Below, piece by piece: positions 26,362-35,476 of a DNA stretch of 64,000 nt. A program made the translations under genes and the position numbers. Where the stretch lies: contig NZ_PCNZ01000004.1 of the NCBI RefSeq assembly GCF_002975175.1, positions 124,001 to 188,000 on the forward strand, read 5' to 3'. The notes below the pieces were generated by a model that made no database searches, was not told where the DNA came from, and was given only the letters and a program-made list of their open reading frames with translations. The stretch's first letter is position 1. Each line of letters begins with the position of its first letter. This DNA is from Bacillus sp. MYb209 (lineage in GTDB: Bacteria > Bacillota > Bacilli > Bacillales > Bacillaceae_G).

Positions 26362-28326
26362 TTATTCCACCTCCGTCTCCATAATCATTTCATTTTCTAA
26401 AATATTTCCTTCTTCTTGCATACCAAATTGTACATTACGCTCAATCCATTTACGGCGAGGTTCTACTTTATCACCCATCAATGTCGTAACTCGGCGCTCC
26501 GCTCTTGATGCATCGTCAATTTTCACACGAATTAACGTACGTGTTTCAGGGTTCATCGTTGTTTCCCATAATTGATCGGCATTCATTTCGCCAAGTCCTT
26601 TATAGCGCTGCAACATATAGCCTTTACCGACCTTTTTCGTTACACCACCTAATTCTTCATCAGACCATGCATATTCAATTACTTCACTTTTCCCTTTTCC
26701 TTTACTTACTTTATATAAAGGTGGAAGTGCGATAAATACTTTACCAGCTTCAATAAGTGGTTTCATATAACGGTAGAAGAACGTCAGTAGTAACACTTGA
26801 ATATGTGCTCCATCCGTATCTGCATCGGTCATAATAACAACTTTATCGTAGTTAATATCTTCAACAGCGAACTCATTCCCTACGCCGCCGCCAATTGCGT
26901 AAATAATCGTATTGATCTCTTCGTTCTTAAAAATATCAGCAAGCTTTGCTTTTTCCGTGTTAATTACTTTACCACGTAATGGTAGCACCGCTTGGAAACG
27001 ACGATCTCGCCCTTGCTTTGCTGAACCACCAGCCGAGTCACCCTCTACTAAATACAATTCGTTTTTCTGAGGATTACGTGATTGTGCAGGTGTTAACTTC
27101 CCGCTTAAAGTACCTTCTGATTTTTTCTTCTTCTTACCAGTACGCGCTTCTTCTCTCGCTTTACGAGCAGCCTCACGTGCTTGTGCTGCTTTAATTGCCT
27201 TTCTCACAAGAAGTGTAGCTACATCCGGGTTTTCTTCCAAAAAGTAAGCTAAATGCTCAGATACAATTGCATCAATTGAAGAACGAGCTTCACTTGTACC
27301 TAGTTTCCCTTTCGTTTGCCCTTCAAACTGGAGTACGTCTTCTGGTACACGTACAGAAACAATCGAAGCTAATCCTTCACGAATATCTGTACCCTCTAAA
27401 TTTTTGTCTTTTTCTTTTAATAAAGAAACTTTACGAGCATACTCATTGAACACACGTGTCATTGCTGTTTTAAATCCAGCTTCGTGTGTTCCACCGTCTT
27501 TTGTACGTACGTTGTTTACAAACGAAAGAATGTTTTCTGAGTAGCCATCATTAAACTGAAATGCTAACTCTGCTTCAATTCCATTTTGCTCACCAGAGAA
27601 ATATACAACTGGATGAATCGAATCTTTCTCTTCGTTTAAGTATGAAACGAAAGCCTCAATTCCTGTTTCATAATGAAATACATCTTCTAAATCATTACGC
27701 TCGTCTTTTATCGAGATTTTCATTCCTTTTAATAAGAATGCAGATTCACGTAATCTCTCACATAATGTTTCATAGTTGTAATTCGTTGTGCTGAAAATAG
27801 TTGTATCTGGTTTAAAGTGCATCGTTGTACCAGACTCTTTCGTTTTCCCGATTTTCTCTAACGTCGTTGCAGGAATACCACCATTTTCAAAGCGTTGTTC
27901 ATAAATGCTACCATCACGCTTAATCGTTACTACTAGCCATTCTGACAAGGCGTTTACAACTGATGCCCCAACACCGTGTAAACCACCACTCGTTTTATAG
28001 CCTCCTTGGCCAAACTTACCACCAGCATGAAGTACAGTTAAAATAACTTCAGGTGTCGGTTTTCCAAGCTTGTGCATTCCCGTAGGCATTCCTCGCCCTT
28101 TATCAATAACGCTAATACTATTATCTTTATGTATTACGACAGAAATTTCGTCGCCAAATCCCGCTAATGCTTCATCAACGGAGTTATCTACTATTTCATA
28201 TACTAAATGATGCAATCCACGGCTATCCGTACTCCCGATATACATACCCGGGCGTTTTCGAACGGCTTCAAGTCCTTCTAACACTTGAATTGCATCTTCA
28301 TTGTATTGGAACTGATGCTTCGCCAA
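26362..28326 (-). CDS. parE: DNA topoisomerase IV subunit B
   Basis: The 654-residue GHKL ATPase has [10 protein letters not shown] near residue 23, [10 protein letters not shown] at about 44-53, the G-G-L-H-G-V-G-A-S loop, and the TOPRIM motifs E-G-D-S-A-G-G and D-A-D-T-D-G-A-H. The start is TTG at 28326 (M-A-K-H-Q-F). AAAGGGG lies 8 bp upstream and a closer AAGGAG also exists. No ATG nearby gives the family N-terminus. Confidence 0.97.
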   Translation of the reverse strand: MAKHQFQYNEDAIQVLEGLEAVRKRPGMYIGSTDSRGLHHLVYEIVDNSVDEALAGFGDEISVVIHKDNSISVIDKGRGMPTGMHKLGKPTPEVILTVLHAGGKFGQGGYKTSGGLHGVGASVVNALSEWLVVTIKRDGSIYEQRFENGGIPATTLEKIGKTKESGTTMHFKPDTTIFSTTNYNYETLCERLRESAFLLKGMKISIKDERNDLEDVFHYETGIEAFVSYLNEEKDSIHPVVYFSGEQNGIEAELAFQFNDGYSENILSFVNNVRTKDGGTHEAGFKTAMTRVFNEYARKVSLLKEKDKNLEGTDIREGLASIVSVRVPEDVLQFEGQTKGKLGTSEARSSIDAIVSEHLAYFLEENPDVATLLVRKAIKAAQAREAARKAREEARTGKKKKKSEGTLSGKLTPAQSRNPQKNELYLVEGDSAGGSAKQGRDRRFQAVLPLRGKVINTEKAKLADIFKNEEINTIIYAIGGGVGNEFAVEDINYDKVVIMTDADTDGAHIQVLLLTFFYRYMKPLIEAGKVFIALPPLYKVSKGKGKSEVIEYAWSDEELGGVTKKVGKGYMLQRYKGLGEMNADQLWETTMNPETRTLIRVKIDDASRAERRVTTLMGDKVEPRRKWIERNVQFGMQEEGNILENEMIMETEVE

Positions 28327-28433
28327 ACTCCTTGCCCCTTTCCTAATTAAATCAGAACATATGTTTCTATTATAGAATAACGCCTCGACTATAGTTTTGG
28401 CAAGTTATCTTATCTCTTTTATATACCATTTTC

Positions 28434-28467
28434 AATAGAAAAATCCTTGTTTTTTTTCACAAGGATT
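28434..28467 (-). terminator. terminator after the 31-codon membrane peptide gene
   Basis: AATCCTTGT ... ACAAGGATT followed by TTTTTC on the minus strand. Confidence 0.75.
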
Positions 28468-28531
28468 CCTCTAGGCTACTATTTCAGAAAAATAATCGTT
28501 TGTCAACGAGAAATGGATATGTATTCCAACA

Positions 28532-28627
28532 TTATACATTCCAAACCTTTATCATGATCCAAATGATCAATATCCAAAACGGGATAACAAGTAACAATCC
28601 CCAAAAACAGCCTTTAAAAAATCTCAT
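28532..28627 (-). CDS. 31-residue single-span membrane peptide
   Basis: A short minus-strand ORF encodes M-R-F-F-K-G-C-F-W-G followed by about 17 hydrophobic residues and ends I-K-V-W-N-V: one membrane helix with a basic N-terminus. It has its own terminator (28434-28467) and a GAGGTG ribosome site. That site lies in the 5-base loop of a perfect 7-bp hairpin (28628-28646) abutting the start codon. Conservation needs checking, but hairpin, ribosome site, ORF and terminator together support a real gene. Confidence 0.6.
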   Translation of the reverse strand: MRFFKGCFWGLLLVIPFWILIIWIMIKVWNV

Positions 28628-28646
28628 GATGAACACCTCGTTCATC
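28628..28646 (-). promoter_or_regulatory. hairpin presenting the ribosome site of the 31-residue peptide
   Basis: GATGAAC and GTTCATC arms enclose GAGGT on the minus strand; the 3' arm ends at the base before the ATG. This could tune translation. Confidence 0.5.
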
Positions 28647-28704
28647 CGCCCTACTTATGTAAAAAGCGAGGGCTGACTCAATCTTTCTATCTTTAAAGTC
28701 TATA

Positions 28705-29118
28705 CTATTTTGTCATTACATGCTCTACTTTAATACAACGATCCATTATTACTGTATAGCCTTTTTCTTGTAAAAGTTTATATGTATCTTCATCTTGTAC
28801 TCCTAATTGTGCCCAGAAAACATCTGCATCAATCTCTACAAACTCTTTCGCAACATCCTTTAAAAATTCTGAGCGACGAAATACATTTACAATATCAACA
28901 TGTTCTTTAATATCCGTCAGTGAAGAAACCGCCTTTTCTCCGAGTACTTCATCTACTGTTGGATTTACTGGAATAATGCGGTACCCAGCATCTTGCATTG
29001 CTTTTGAAACCATATACGATGTGCGTTCTGGCTTATCTGATAATCCAACAACTGCAATCGTTTTACTTTTCTTCAATACTTCACCAATTTCCGTACGAGT
29101 TGGGTTTTCAATTGTCAT
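28705..29118 (-). CDS. yneT: CoA-binding domain protein (YccU/YneT family)
   Basis: The 137-residue Rossmann-fold protein has I-A-V-V-G-L-S-D-K-P near residues 21-30 and V-N-V-F-R-R near 77-82, typical of the CoA_binding_2 family. The function of the family is not established. Its place next to parE and upstream of plsY matches the yneT position in B. subtilis (from memory). Confidence 0.9.
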   Translation of the reverse strand: MTIENPTRTEIGEVLKKSKTIAVVGLSDKPERTSYMVSKAMQDAGYRIIPVNPTVDEVLGEKAVSSLTDIKEHVDIVNVFRRSEFLKDVAKEFVEIDADVFWAQLGVQDEDTYKLLQEKGYTVIMDRCIKVEHVMTK

Positions 29119-29151
29119 AATTAATCCCTCCTATACCTTTATTATATCCGA

Positions 29152-29189
29152 TAAAGAAAGTCTCTTTCAACATGAAAGAGACTTTCTTT
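29152..29189. terminator. strong bidirectional hairpin terminator
   Basis: AAAGAAAGTCTCTTTC, AACAT loop, GAAAGAGACTTTCTTT; 16-bp perfect stem between htrA and yneT. Confidence 0.75.
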
Positions 29190-29248
29190 ATTCCGATTGA
29201 TGTACGCTAATAAGCAGAAGGAAGAGAACTCTCCACTGATTAAAGTTT
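29189..29248 (+). repeat. dispersed imperfect-palindrome repeat, copy 2
   Basis: CCGATTGATG ... GCTAATAAGCAG ... CTCCACTGATTAAAGTTT; aligns with copy 3. It lies immediately after the htrA stop codon. Confidence 0.7.
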
Positions 29249-29252
29249 ACAT

Positions 29253-30494
29253 TTATTGATTTTTTGTAGCTGAATTATCTGCTAATGTAGCTGTTTTCGT
29301 CATTTTTTGACCGTTGCGGTAGAATGTAACTTCTACGTTCTCGCCTACTTTTTTCTTTTCATATAAGTATTTACGGAATTGAAGTGAATTTTCTACTTTT
29401 TGATCATCTAATGCTACTACAAGATCATATTGCTCTAAGCCAGCTTTTTCTGCCGGTGACACAGGATAAATTTTAGCTAATACAACGCCATTTGTTACTT
29501 CTTTTGGTACTTTTAATTGGTTTAATGCATAAGCTTGCACATCTTCTAATGAAACTACACCTACACCAAGAGCTGGGCGTTTCACTACTCCGTCTTTTTC
29601 AAGCGATTCAATAACTGGTTTTGCAACATTAACTGGAATTGCAAAACCAATCCCCTCAACTTCTTGCTGCGCAATTTTACTTGAGTTAATTCCAATTAAT
29701 TCACCGTTTTGGTTAAATAATGCACCGCCACTATTACCAGGGTTAATCGCTGCATCTGTTTGAATAACTTGTGCTTGCCAGTCTGGACGTTTGTCCCCAT
29801 CAATATCTACTGGAATTTCACGTTCTTTACTACTGATAATGCCTTCTGTTACGCTGCCATCAAATCCAAGTGGGTTACCGATTGCAATTGCTTTTTCACC
29901 AGCACGAAGTTTACTGGAATCACCTAAAGTTGCAACTTTATTAACAGTAGATCCATCAATCTCTACAACTGCTAAGTCTAACCAAGGGTCCTTACCAACT
30001 AATTTTGCATCAACTTGCTTTCCATCGCTCAGTTTAACAGCAAGTTTATTTGCACCGTCTACTACGTGGTTATTTGTTACAATATATGCTTTATTTCCTG
30101 ACTTTTTATAAATAACACCTGATCCTGTACCAGCTGTTTGCTCTTGTTCTGCCTGTTGCATCGCAAACGGATCAATAGTCTTCTGCATATTAATTACACC
30201 AACTACAACATCCTTTGCGCCTTCAATCATACCTGGCAAATCTGTTTCGCCCTTCACTTTATTAACAACAGGAGCTACAGTACCTTCCACTTGTTGATTA
30301 GAGTTGAATGACGAAACTGCTGCCCCATTATTTTGCATCCATGGCATGTATGGTGCTGCAAAACTAATCGAAACCGCCCCGACTACAGCTCCAACTAAAC
30401 CTGTGAAAAAATATCCTTTTTTACTACCTGATTTTTTCATTTCTCTCGTTTCACTATGCTCTTCATTTAAATTCGGTCCGTCGTAATATCCCAT
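29253..30494 (-). CDS. htrA: membrane-anchored HtrA/DegP-type serine protease
   Basis: The 413-residue protein has a cytoplasmic N-terminus, a membrane anchor at about 28-47, a trypsin-like domain with triad His143 (N-N-H-V-V), Asp173 (L-D-L-A) and Ser255 (G-N-S-G-G), and a C-terminal PDZ domain (about 310-400). It degrades misfolded proteins on the outer face of the membrane. B. subtilis has three such proteases; the orthologue is not decided here. Promoter features at 30530-30572 suggest control by a response regulator. Confidence 0.93.
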   Translation of the reverse strand: MGYYDGPNLNEEHSETREMKKSGSKKGYFFTGLVGAVVGAVSISFAAPYMPWMQNNGAAVSSFNSNQQVEGTVAPVVNKVKGETDLPGMIEGAKDVVVGVINMQKTIDPFAMQQAEQEQTAGTGSGVIYKKSGNKAYIVTNNHVVDGANKLAVKLSDGKQVDAKLVGKDPWLDLAVVEIDGSTVNKVATLGDSSKLRAGEKAIAIGNPLGFDGSVTEGIISSKEREIPVDIDGDKRPDWQAQVIQTDAAINPGNSGGALFNQNGELIGINSSKIAQQEVEGIGFAIPVNVAKPVIESLEKDGVVKRPALGVGVVSLEDVQAYALNQLKVPKEVTNGVVLAKIYPVSPAEKAGLEQYDLVVALDDQKVENSLQFRKYLYEKKKVGENVEVTFYRNGQKMTKTATLADNSATKNQ

Positions 30495-30529
30495 GTTTTA
30501 TTTCCCCTCTCTGGTGAATTCGTACTTTC

Positions 30530-30572
30530 AGTATAGTCACAGTTTGTGTCCTTCTTGTGAACTCATCGTGAA
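30530..30572 (-). promoter_or_regulatory. htrA promoter with direct repeats for a response regulator
   Basis: Minus strand -10 TATACT (30530-30535) lacks a good -35. In its place are direct repeats TTCAC-N6-TTCAC with an 11-bp period (30557-30572) and a third degenerate copy GACAC. This is the layout used by OmpR-family activators such as CssR. Confidence 0.5.
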
Positions 30573-30580
30573 ATCCAATT

Positions 30581-30627
30581 AAAAAAATACTCCTATCTAT
30601 CATTGTAGACAAGAAAAGTATTTTTTG
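30581..30627 (-). terminator. terminator after the response regulator gene
   Basis: AAAATACT ... AGTATTTTTTT arms around a large loop with partial inner pairing. Confidence 0.55.
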
Positions 30628-30697
30628 TACATTCCACCTACAAAGGAGAGTGTAAATTTGCTATATCCCAAAGCCGAGATGCATAGTAACTTAAAGG

Positions 30698-31375
30698 TTA
30701 TTCTTCAAATTTGTAACCTACTCGAATAACAGTGCCGATATGCTTCGCCTTATCTCCTAGCTTATTTCGCAGTTTTTTAATATGTGTATCAACCGTTCGG
30801 TCATCGCCGTAGTAATCATATCCCCATAACTGATCTAATAAATGTTGGCGTGACAACACAATTCCTTTGTTCTCCATTAAATAAACGAGAAGCTCAAACT
30901 CCTTATGTGTCAATATAATTTCTTCTCCATCTACTAAAACTGTTCTAGATAGTCGATTCACTTCTATTCCAGCTAAAGACATAGTATTCTCTTCTGATAC
31001 TCCTACCGCTCCATCCGCACGTTTCAATAACGTCTTTGCACGAGCTACTAATACTTTCGGACTAAAAGGTTTTGTGACATACTCATCTGCACCTAGTTCA
31101 AAGCCTAGTAATGTATCATCCTCATCAGAACGTGCTGTCAGCATAATAATTGGTACCGCTGACTCTTTTCTAATTCGTCTACAAACAGACCAACCATCTA
31201 TTTCTGGTAACATAATATCTAACATAATTAAATCAATTGTATGTTCAGCAAATAATTCTAGCGCTTTTTTTCCATCTTCCGCTTCGATTACTTCAAAGCC
31301 TTCATTACGAAAATAATCACTAACAATCTCACGTAATCTTCTTTCATCTTCAACAAGTAATACTGTTTTATTCAT
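30698..31375 (-). CDS. OmpR/PhoB-family response regulator, no adjacent kinase
   Basis: The 225-residue regulator has a receiver domain (1-118) with phospho-acceptor Asp53 (I-M-L-D-I-M-L-P) and Lys102-type K-P-F, plus a winged-helix output domain (about 130-224, R-T-V-D-T-H-I-K-K-L-R). No histidine kinase gene is in the window. It begins only 18 bp after nrdG with its own AAAGGCGGG ribosome site, so it may be cotranscribed with nrdDG. It may act on htrA downstream (inference). Confidence 0.93.
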   Translation of the reverse strand: MNKTVLLVEDERRLREIVSDYFRNEGFEVIEAEDGKKALELFAEHTIDLIMLDIMLPEIDGWSVCRRIRKESAVPIIMLTARSDEDDTLLGFELGADEYVTKPFSPKVLVARAKTLLKRADGAVGVSEENTMSLAGIEVNRLSRTVLVDGEEIILTHKEFELLVYLMENKGIVLSRQHLLDQLWGYDYYGDDRTVDTHIKKLRNKLGDKAKHIGTVIRVGYKFEE

Positions 31376-31393
31376 ATAACCTATCCCGCCTTT

Positions 31394-31846
31394 TTACTCT
31401 TTCAATCGAATAATACGTTGATTGGAGCTTCCGCGAAATGGAAGTGTTAAATCTTTTTTATCAAGTTCAAATCTTCCATCGACCAAAACATCCCCATAAT
31501 GTAACAATTCTATCATATCATTATTTTGAGCACTCTGTATCTCTTCTAACGTGTAACCTGTATAAATCCATAGATTTTTTTTCAAATCCTTCACTGCTTT
31601 TGCTACTTTTTTCACTTCAGCAGCTTGAAAAAATGGATCTCCACCTGAAAATGTTACATCGGTTAATGAATTTTTTTCAATCTCTTTCACAATTTCTTCT
31701 ACCGTCATTTCAGTTCCATTGCAAACATTCCATGATTTCGAATTATGGCAACCGATACAACGATGCGGACAGCCCGCAAAAAACACGACTGTCCGCAACC
31801 CCTCTCCATCTACTACACTATCATGAATGATATTCATAACTTTCAT
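31394..31846 (-). CDS. nrdG: anaerobic ribonucleotide reductase activating enzyme
   Basis: The 150-residue radical-SAM activase has a CX3CX2C cluster motif at Cys26, Cys30 and Cys33 (G-C-P-H-R-C-I-G-C-H-N). It generates the glycyl radical on NrdD. Its ATG overlaps the nrdD stop codon (ATGA), so the two are translationally coupled. Confidence 0.96.
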   Translation of the reverse strand: MKVMNIIHDSVVDGEGLRTVVFFAGCPHRCIGCHNSKSWNVCNGTEMTVEEIVKEIEKNSLTDVTFSGGDPFFQAAEVKKVAKAVKDLKKNLWIYTGYTLEEIQSAQNNDMIELLHYGDVLVDGRFELDKKDLTLPFRGSSNQRIIRLKE

Positions 31847-33699
31847 TTATGCTTCACCCGATCCATCTCTTCACTACGTTTCGCGCTATTCCACTTTGAC
31901 ATATCTCCTACAAGATATCCTGTTATGCGGCGAATTCTTTCTATTTCATTCTCATCTTCATTTCCGCAGCTCGGACATTCATTCCCGATAATGCCATGAT
32001 AACTACAGCACTTACAACGATCGACAGGATGGTTAATTGAACCGTAGCCTACGCCGTACTGCGCCATCGCTTGTACAATTTGCTTTAACGCCTTTTGATT
32101 ATGCACAGCTGCACCATCTAGTTCAATATACGTAATATGTCCGCCATTACAAAGAGCGTGGAACGGTCCTTCTAATCGAATTTTATCTATCGCTTGAATA
32201 TTGTAATACACCGGTACATGGAACGAATTTGTATAATAATTATGATTTGTCACACCGCTAATTTCACCAAATTCTTCTCTATCTTTCTTCACAAACTTTC
32301 CTGATAACCCTTCTGCTGGCGTTGCAATTACAGAGAAATTGAGTTGATGTTCTTCCGTCGCCTTATCCATTCTCTCTCTCATAAAGGAAATAATTTCATA
32401 TCCAAGCTTCCACGATTCTTCATTTTCTCCATGGTGCTTTCCAGTTAACGCTACTAAACATTCTGCAAGACCGATAAAACCAAGACTTAACGTCCCTTGT
32501 TTTAAAATGGGTGCCACAGCATCTTCAGGTTGTAACGTTTCTCCACCGCGCCATACACCTTGTGAATATAAGAACTGAAAATCTCTTGCTCTCTTTGTAC
32601 ATTGATAAGCAAATCTCTCTAATAATTGCTTAACGCCCAAATCTAAGTAATAACTTAGCGCTTCAAAAAACGCTTCTGTTGAACCACTAATTAGCGCTAA
32701 TTTCACTAAATTAATAGAAGTAAACGATAAATTCCCTCTTCCAATTGCTGTTTCTTCCCCATGTATATTAGACATAACACGAGTACGACACCCCATATAA
32801 CATACTTCACTTTCAGGTCGCCCATCATAGTACACTGCATTAAACGGAGCATCTAAAAACGAAAAGTTAGGGAATAATCGCTCAGCTGTCGTTTCTAACG
32901 CTAATTCAAATAAATCATAGTTCGGATCACACTCTTCAAAGTTCAAGCCTTTTTTCATTTTGAAAATTTGAATAGGAAAAATCGGTGTTTCCCCTTTACC
33001 CAGTCCAGCTTGCGTCGCTTTTAAAAGTTGCTTAATTAAAAGTCTTCCCTCTTGCGATGTGTCTGTTCCGTAGTTAATAGAAATAAATGGTACTTGTCCC
33101 CCGCCCCTACTATGCATACTATTTGAATTATGAACGAAAGCCTCACACGCCTGATACGTATCATTTTCTGTTTCTTTCCATGCAAATTCCTCTATTTGTT
33201 CTTTCGTAAGCGGATATGACTGTAATCGTTTTTTATGTCTCTCTACTGTTTTTCTCACATATGGAGCTAAATCAATATCAAAGAGCGCAAACGATTGACC
33301 ACCGTGCTGCATATTTTGATTCGCCTGAAAAACAATTGAAGAAAGCGCCAACGCACTTTTAATGTCTTGCGGTTGTCTCATATGTCCATGTCCAGTATGA
33401 AAACCGTGAGCAAGCATTTGCGCTAACGGAATTTGTGAACAAGTCGTCGTTCCTGTTGCATAAAAATCTAAATCATGTGGATATAATATATTTTGATCTA
33501 TCGCTTTTTTCACTTGATCTGATAATAATTTTTCTACTGCATAATACTTTGCGCTCTCAGATGCGAACGTTCCCATTACTCCCATTGGAGATCGGCCATC
33601 TACATTTGCATTTTCCTGCATTAAATCTTGTTCATTACCGTGGATAATTGTCTCAAATACTTTCATTAATTCTTCTCCACGTACATTTTGTTTCAACAT
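31843..33699 (-). CDS. nrdD: anaerobic ribonucleoside-triphosphate reductase
   Basis: The 618-residue enzyme has a C-terminal glycyl-radical motif R-I-T-G-Y-L (Gly near 594) preceded by a zinc site C-K-C-C ... C-P-S-C. It makes deoxyribonucleotides without oxygen. The N-terminal ATP-cone of longer NrdD proteins is missing or very short, so allosteric control may be reduced. The ATG at 33699 has GGAGGG 6 bp upstream. The upstream Fnr-type site and -10 fit anaerobic induction. Confidence 0.96.
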   Translation of the reverse strand: MLKQNVRGEELMKVFETIIHGNEQDLMQENANVDGRSPMGVMGTFASESAKYYAVEKLLSDQVKKAIDQNILYPHDLDFYATGTTTCSQIPLAQMLAHGFHTGHGHMRQPQDIKSALALSSIVFQANQNMQHGGQSFALFDIDLAPYVRKTVERHKKRLQSYPLTKEQIEEFAWKETENDTYQACEAFVHNSNSMHSRGGGQVPFISINYGTDTSQEGRLLIKQLLKATQAGLGKGETPIFPIQIFKMKKGLNFEECDPNYDLFELALETTAERLFPNFSFLDAPFNAVYYDGRPESEVCYMGCRTRVMSNIHGEETAIGRGNLSFTSINLVKLALISGSTEAFFEALSYYLDLGVKQLLERFAYQCTKRARDFQFLYSQGVWRGGETLQPEDAVAPILKQGTLSLGFIGLAECLVALTGKHHGENEESWKLGYEIISFMRERMDKATEEHQLNFSVIATPAEGLSGKFVKKDREEFGEISGVTNHNYYTNSFHVPVYYNIQAIDKIRLEGPFHALCNGGHITYIELDGAAVHNQKALKQIVQAMAQYGVGYGSINHPVDRCKCCSYHGIIGNECPSCGNEDENEIERIRRITGYLVGDMSKWNSAKRSEEMDRVKHK

Positions 33700-33739
33700 T
33701 CATAACCCTCCATCAACATGTTGTTGTCTTTTGATTAAA

Positions 33740-33783
33740 ATCATACAACATATAGTTCTAGTGTTTTTGTGAAAAATGTAACA
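33740..33783 (-). promoter_or_regulatory. Fnr-type site and -10 of the nrdDG operon
   Basis: TGTGAAAAATGTAACA (33768-33783) matches the TGTGA-N6-TCACA consensus at 9 of 10 positions. A minus-strand -10 TATGAT lies at 33740-33745, giving a start near 33733. The site is then centred at about -42, the class II activator position. Confidence 0.6.
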
Positions 33784-33924
33784 TTCCTGTGAAAGTTTTT
33801 TTAAAAATTAATGACTTTTTCATTTATAAAAAAGAAATGTGCTCTTTACAAATGTATGGTACAATAAACGGGAAAAACTCTTTTTACCCTTTATCAACAC
33901 ATTTGTATAAAGGAGACTGAACTC

Positions 33925-34521
33925 ATGGTTATTACATATCTTTTATTTATCGTTGCCTATCTACTCGGTTCGATTCCATTTGCATTAGTCGTTGGAAAAA
34001 TCGGTTATGGAATCGACATTCGTGAGCATGGAAGCGGTAATCTAGGCGGAACTAATACATTCCGTACATTAGGGAAAAAAGCAGGTTTTATCGTAACAAT
34101 TGCTGACATTTTAAAAGGTACATTAGCAACAGTTCTACCGATTATTTTCGGGTCAGATATTCACCCACTATGGTTTGGATTAGCCGCTGTTCTTGGACAT
34201 GTCTATCCGATCTTCGCAAAATTCCGCGGGGGGAAAGCAGTTGCAACTTCTGCCGGGGTATTATTATGCTATTCACCAGTTGTTTTTGCAATATTAGCTG
34301 TTGTCTTTTTCAGCCTTTTATTTACAACAAGATACGTATCACTTTCTTCTATGGTAACAGCTGTCGTTGCTGTTATTGCATCCATTGTTAGCGGGGATAA
34401 AATCTTCATTATTGCGATGTGTTTATTAGCAGGTATGGTTATTTATAAACACCGTGCAAATATCGGACGAATTATAAATAAAACTGAACCAAAAGCAAAC
34501 TTTTCAAAAAAGCAAAAATAA
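33925..34521 (+). CDS. plsY: acyl-phosphate glycerol-3-phosphate acyltransferase
   Basis: The 198-residue membrane enzyme has about five to six membrane segments. Conserved motifs are G-S-I-P-F-A (about 13-18), G-S-G-N-L-G-G-T-N near 37-45, G-H-V-Y-P-I near 92 and G-G-K-A-V-A-T near 103. It adds the first acyl chain to glycerol-3-phosphate from acyl-phosphate. It corresponds to yneS of B. subtilis by position. Divergent from nrdDG. Confidence 0.96.
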   Translation: MVITYLLFIVAYLLGSIPFALVVGKIGYGIDIREHGSGNLGGTNTFRTLGKKAGFIVTIADILKGTLATVLPIIFGSDIHPLWFGLAAVLGHVYPIFAKFRGGKAVATSAGVLLCYSPVVFAILAVVFFSLLFTTRYVSLSSMVTAVVAVIASIVSGDKIFIIAMCLLAGMVIYKHRANIGRIINKTEPKANFSKKQK

Positions 34522-34536
34522 GATCGTAACCCACAT

Positions 34537-34590
34537 AACGCAAAAAGAAAACGTGAAGCATATTAATAGCGTCTTTTTGCGTTATTTTTT
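34537..34590 (+). terminator. plsY terminator
   Basis: AACGCAAAAAGA pairs with TCTTTTTGCGTT, followed by ATTTTTT. Confidence 0.75.
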
Positions 34591-34629
34591 ATACTAAAGA
34601 AAAAGCAACATAATTTGGAGGAACTATAC

Positions 34630-34920
34630 ATGAATCTTTCCGTAACAAAAGAAGCAGCACAATGGTATAAAAACGAATTACACTTACAATCAGGTGAAAC
34701 ACTACGCTTTTTCGTACAATACGGTGGTTGCAGTACTGTGCAAAAAGGACTTTCTTTAGGTATTCGTAAAGATGACCCTGCGCACCCTGCTGTTCAAATT
34801 CAAGAAGAAGGTATTAACTTCTTTATTGAAGGCGATGATGAGTGGTTCTTCGATGGACATAATTTATTAGTTACACTTAACGACGGTGATGATTTCCCTC
34901 AATTTAATTATGAAAAATAA
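34630..34920 (+). CDS. yneR: HesB/IscA-like protein of the YneR type
   Basis: The 96-residue protein has the IscA-like fold region (Y-G-G-C-S-T, single Cys near residue 31). Classical A-type carriers have three conserved cysteines, so an Fe-S carrier role is doubtful. The ATG at 34630 is selected by GGAGGA 7 bp upstream. Position matches yneR. Confidence 0.85.
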   Translation: MNLSVTKEAAQWYKNELHLQSGETLRFFVQYGGCSTVQKGLSLGIRKDDPAHPAVQIQEEGINFFIEGDDEWFFDGHNLLVTLNDGDDFPQFNYEK

Positions 34921-34951
34921 AAAAACGTGGCTTCTGCCACGCTTTTTTTAT
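34920..34951. terminator. bidirectional terminator
   Basis: AACGTGGC, TTCT, GCCACGCTTTTTTT between convergent yneR and yneP. Confidence 0.85.
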
Positions 34952-35367
34952 TTCTTTTTAATTTCCTCATATTTCGCATACCACTCAGGATATAATTTTT
35001 TAAATGATACAGGGCGGAACCCTTCTTTTTTCGCACAAATATTCGTTGTACTTGCAGTAATACAAAGCTCGCCATCACCGTTATAAATTTCATAACCATA
35101 TACAACACGAAGCGGGCTCACAGTATCAATCCACGTTTTCACAATTGCTTTTTCTCCGTAACGCATCGCTTTACGATATGAAATTTGCAAGTCTAATACA
35201 GGAGAGATAATTCCCTCTTTCTCCATTTCAACATACGAAAATCCTAATTCTTGTATAAGTTTCGTGCGCCCAAGTTCTAGCCACACTAAATAGTTTGAAT
35301 GGTAAACAACACCCATCTGGTCTGTTTCCGCATAGCGGATTTCAACTTCATGTTCTGCTACAAACAT
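34948..35367 (-). CDS. yneP: acyl-CoA thioesterase, hot-dog fold (YneP/YbgC family)
   Basis: The 139-residue hot-dog protein has Y-A-E-T-D-Q-M-G-V-V-Y-H at residues 12-23. Asp16 is the catalytic residue of the 4-hydroxybenzoyl-CoA thioesterase type. The ATG at 35367 is chosen because AGAAGGCG lies just upstream and the protein then begins with the family beta strand. It hydrolyses acyl-CoA thioesters; chain preference unknown. Confidence 0.9.
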   Translation of the reverse strand: MFVAEHEVEIRYAETDQMGVVYHSNYLVWLELGRTKLIQELGFSYVEMEKEGIISPVLDLQISYRKAMRYGEKAIVKTWIDTVSPLRVVYGYEIYNGDGELCITASTTNICAKKEGFRPVSFKKLYPEWYAKYEEIKKK

Positions 35368-35476
35368 TTCTATTCGCCTTCTTTCACTTCTGCTGCCTTG
35401 CATACATTTAATCATAATACAGCGGAATCAAAAATAAAATAAAAACAGTGAATCTTTTATCGAAAGGGGCAAGCAC

